NCBI GenBank assembly: GCA_011050615.1
Contig: DRFJ01000056.1
Location: 39,570-103,569 of the forward strand
Length of the DNA: 64,000 bases
From: Bacteroidota bacterium
Lineage (GTDB): Bacteria > Bacteroidota > Bacteroidia > Bacteroidales > VadinHA17
Direction: 5' to 3'
This document shows positions 63,509-64,000 of this stretch, in pieces. The notes beneath the pieces were generated by a model. It saw only the letters and a list, made by a program, of their open reading frames with translations. It ran no database searches and was not told where the DNA came from. Positions within the stretch are counted from its first letter, which is position 1; every line of letters begins with the position of its first letter. Both the position numbers and the translations under genes were made by a program.

Positions 63509-63666
63509 TCCTTAATTATTATGCATTACAAACATAATGTTTTTAAAGCATAATATCAAATGAAATGTCATTATACCGGCACTTATTAACAATTTAAACT
63601 TCCTGTGTTCGACGCCGGAGGCTTTAAATAGTAATAGACACAGTTACATCTATAGGTTAAGATACT

Positions 63667-63703
63667 AATCCACTGCAACTTCGACGGATGTTGTCCGTGG
63701 ATT
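63667..63703 (+). other. Terminator-like hairpin in the 63509-63984 gap
   Basis: aatccac/gtggatt (63667-63673 with 63697-63703) with inner caac/gttg, then ttttattttaat. No plus-strand gene ends upstream, so it may be a repeat copy rather than a terminator. The rest of the gap has ttacat/atgtaa near 63744-63762 and several scattered tgcaga words near 63787-63832, with no gene seen. Confidence 0.45.
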
Positions 63704-63887
63704 TTTATTTTAATAATCTAGTTATTTTTCGAGCATGCCTGTTTACATACAGGAATGTAAGCAAATATACTCTCCCCTGAATCCGATGCAGATTAATGTA
63801 GAAAAATGCAGATATTTTCAGTTTTGTGCAGAAGAATGAAGAAAAATCCTACCGTTATAAAAGATGTATTGCCGAACTTTCGCTACG

Positions 63888-63993
63888 TAACTTTGTTTCT
63901 GTAAAATTGGATAAGTAAAATAAATAAAAGAAAGTCACGGTTGATTTATAGTTTTAAAGTGTAAAACCAAAAAAACAAACAACCATGACTTTC
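63888..63993 (+). promoter_or_regulatory. Promoter box and structured 5' leader of the last gene
   Basis: TAACTTTG (63888-63895, exact TAnnTTTG; TTG 16 bases upstream at 63869-63871) predicts a leader of about 85 bases. In it gaaagtcacggttg (63930-63943) pairs with caaccatgactttc (63980-63993), 13 of 14 Watson-Crick plus one G-T, covering the start codon. A smaller hairpin gtttta/taaaac (63951-63967) lies inside. Confidence 0.55.
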
Positions 63994-64000
63994 AAAGAAC
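63985..64000 (+). CDS. Start of a gene cut by the window edge, possibly a DEAD-box RNA helicase
   Basis: Only Met-Thr-Phe-Lys-Glu is visible. Many Bacteroidetes DEAD-box helicases begin with these residues followed by Leu-Asn/Gly-Leu, so that is my guess, but five residues cannot prove it. The long folded leader upstream would suit a gene controlled at translation, for example by temperature. Confidence 0.35.

Overview
The window reads as chromosomal DNA of an anaerobic or microaerophilic member of the Bacteroidetes, most likely Bacteroidales or a relative. The evidence is the gene content and order (rsmA-mgtE; purH followed by mreBCD-PBP2-rodA; lipA-lipB-recJ; DUF4954; Bacteroidetes-type tricorn homologues; PorV-like and HhH/barrel outer-membrane proteins; BlaI/M56 pair), Bacteroidetes-type promoter boxes (TAnnTTTG), few Shine-Dalgarno sequences, and moderate G+C. 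No phage, complete insertion sequence, CRISPR array or rRNA operon is visible. One tRNA (Thr, CGT) is present.

Layout. 1-10.1 kb: end of rsmA, mgtE, an ABC permease, purH and the cell-shape operon mreB-mreC-mreD-PBP2-rodA with overlapping genes. 10.1-16.4 kb: AcpH-like phosphodiesterase, a cyclic-2,3-diphosphoglycerate-synthetase-like GTPase, pgi-gpsA, a head-GIN adhesin-like protein and an exported superoxide dismutase. 16.5-26.3 kb: a tricorn protease homologue, a PLP deaminase/desulfhydrase, a stand-alone trpB2 preceded by what looks like a complete ribosome-mediated trp attenuator (leader peptide with three consecutive Trp codons plus intrinsic terminator), a lipoprotein, an M28 peptidase and a Yip1-type membrane protein. 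26.3-35.3 kb: a seven-heme NapC-type cytochrome, tRNA-Thr, an ExbB/MotA-like protein divergent from a LytTR regulator, small membrane proteins, an HGSNAT/DUF5009-type acyltransferase, a methyltransferase, an NhaC antiporter, and a sialidase carrying an extra barrel-like C-terminal domain. 35.3-45.2 kb: a low-density, decaying region with a DUF4382 3' fragment, a DUF4954 protein, an S9 peptidase relic, a second tricorn homologue and a C45-type Ntn hydrolase with an abnormal 3' end. 45.2-60.9 kb: lysS, BlaI/M56, L-fuculokinase and L-fucose isomerase, C69 dipeptidase, lipA-lipB-recJ, and an HhH/barrel protein with a PorV-like partner. 60.9-64 kb: a dense cluster of palindromes, a RHH/MazF toxin-antitoxin pair, a DUF234 ATPase, and the start of a gene (perhaps a DEAD-box helicase) with a structured leader.

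How it fits together. The best-supported functional blocks are cell elongation (MreBCD-PBP2-RodA), lipoylation (LipA/LipB), fucose use (FucI/FucK, perhaps linked with the sialidase for host- or mucin-like glycans) and extracytoplasmic protein/peptide turnover (two tricorn homologues, M28, C69, C45, S9 relic). Short dispersed repeats are unusually frequent, and several have entered reading frames (lysS, the M56 gene, the C45 hydrolase). The most interesting single element is the trp leader at about 22.40-22.54 kb, which ties an orphan trpB2 to tryptophan supply.
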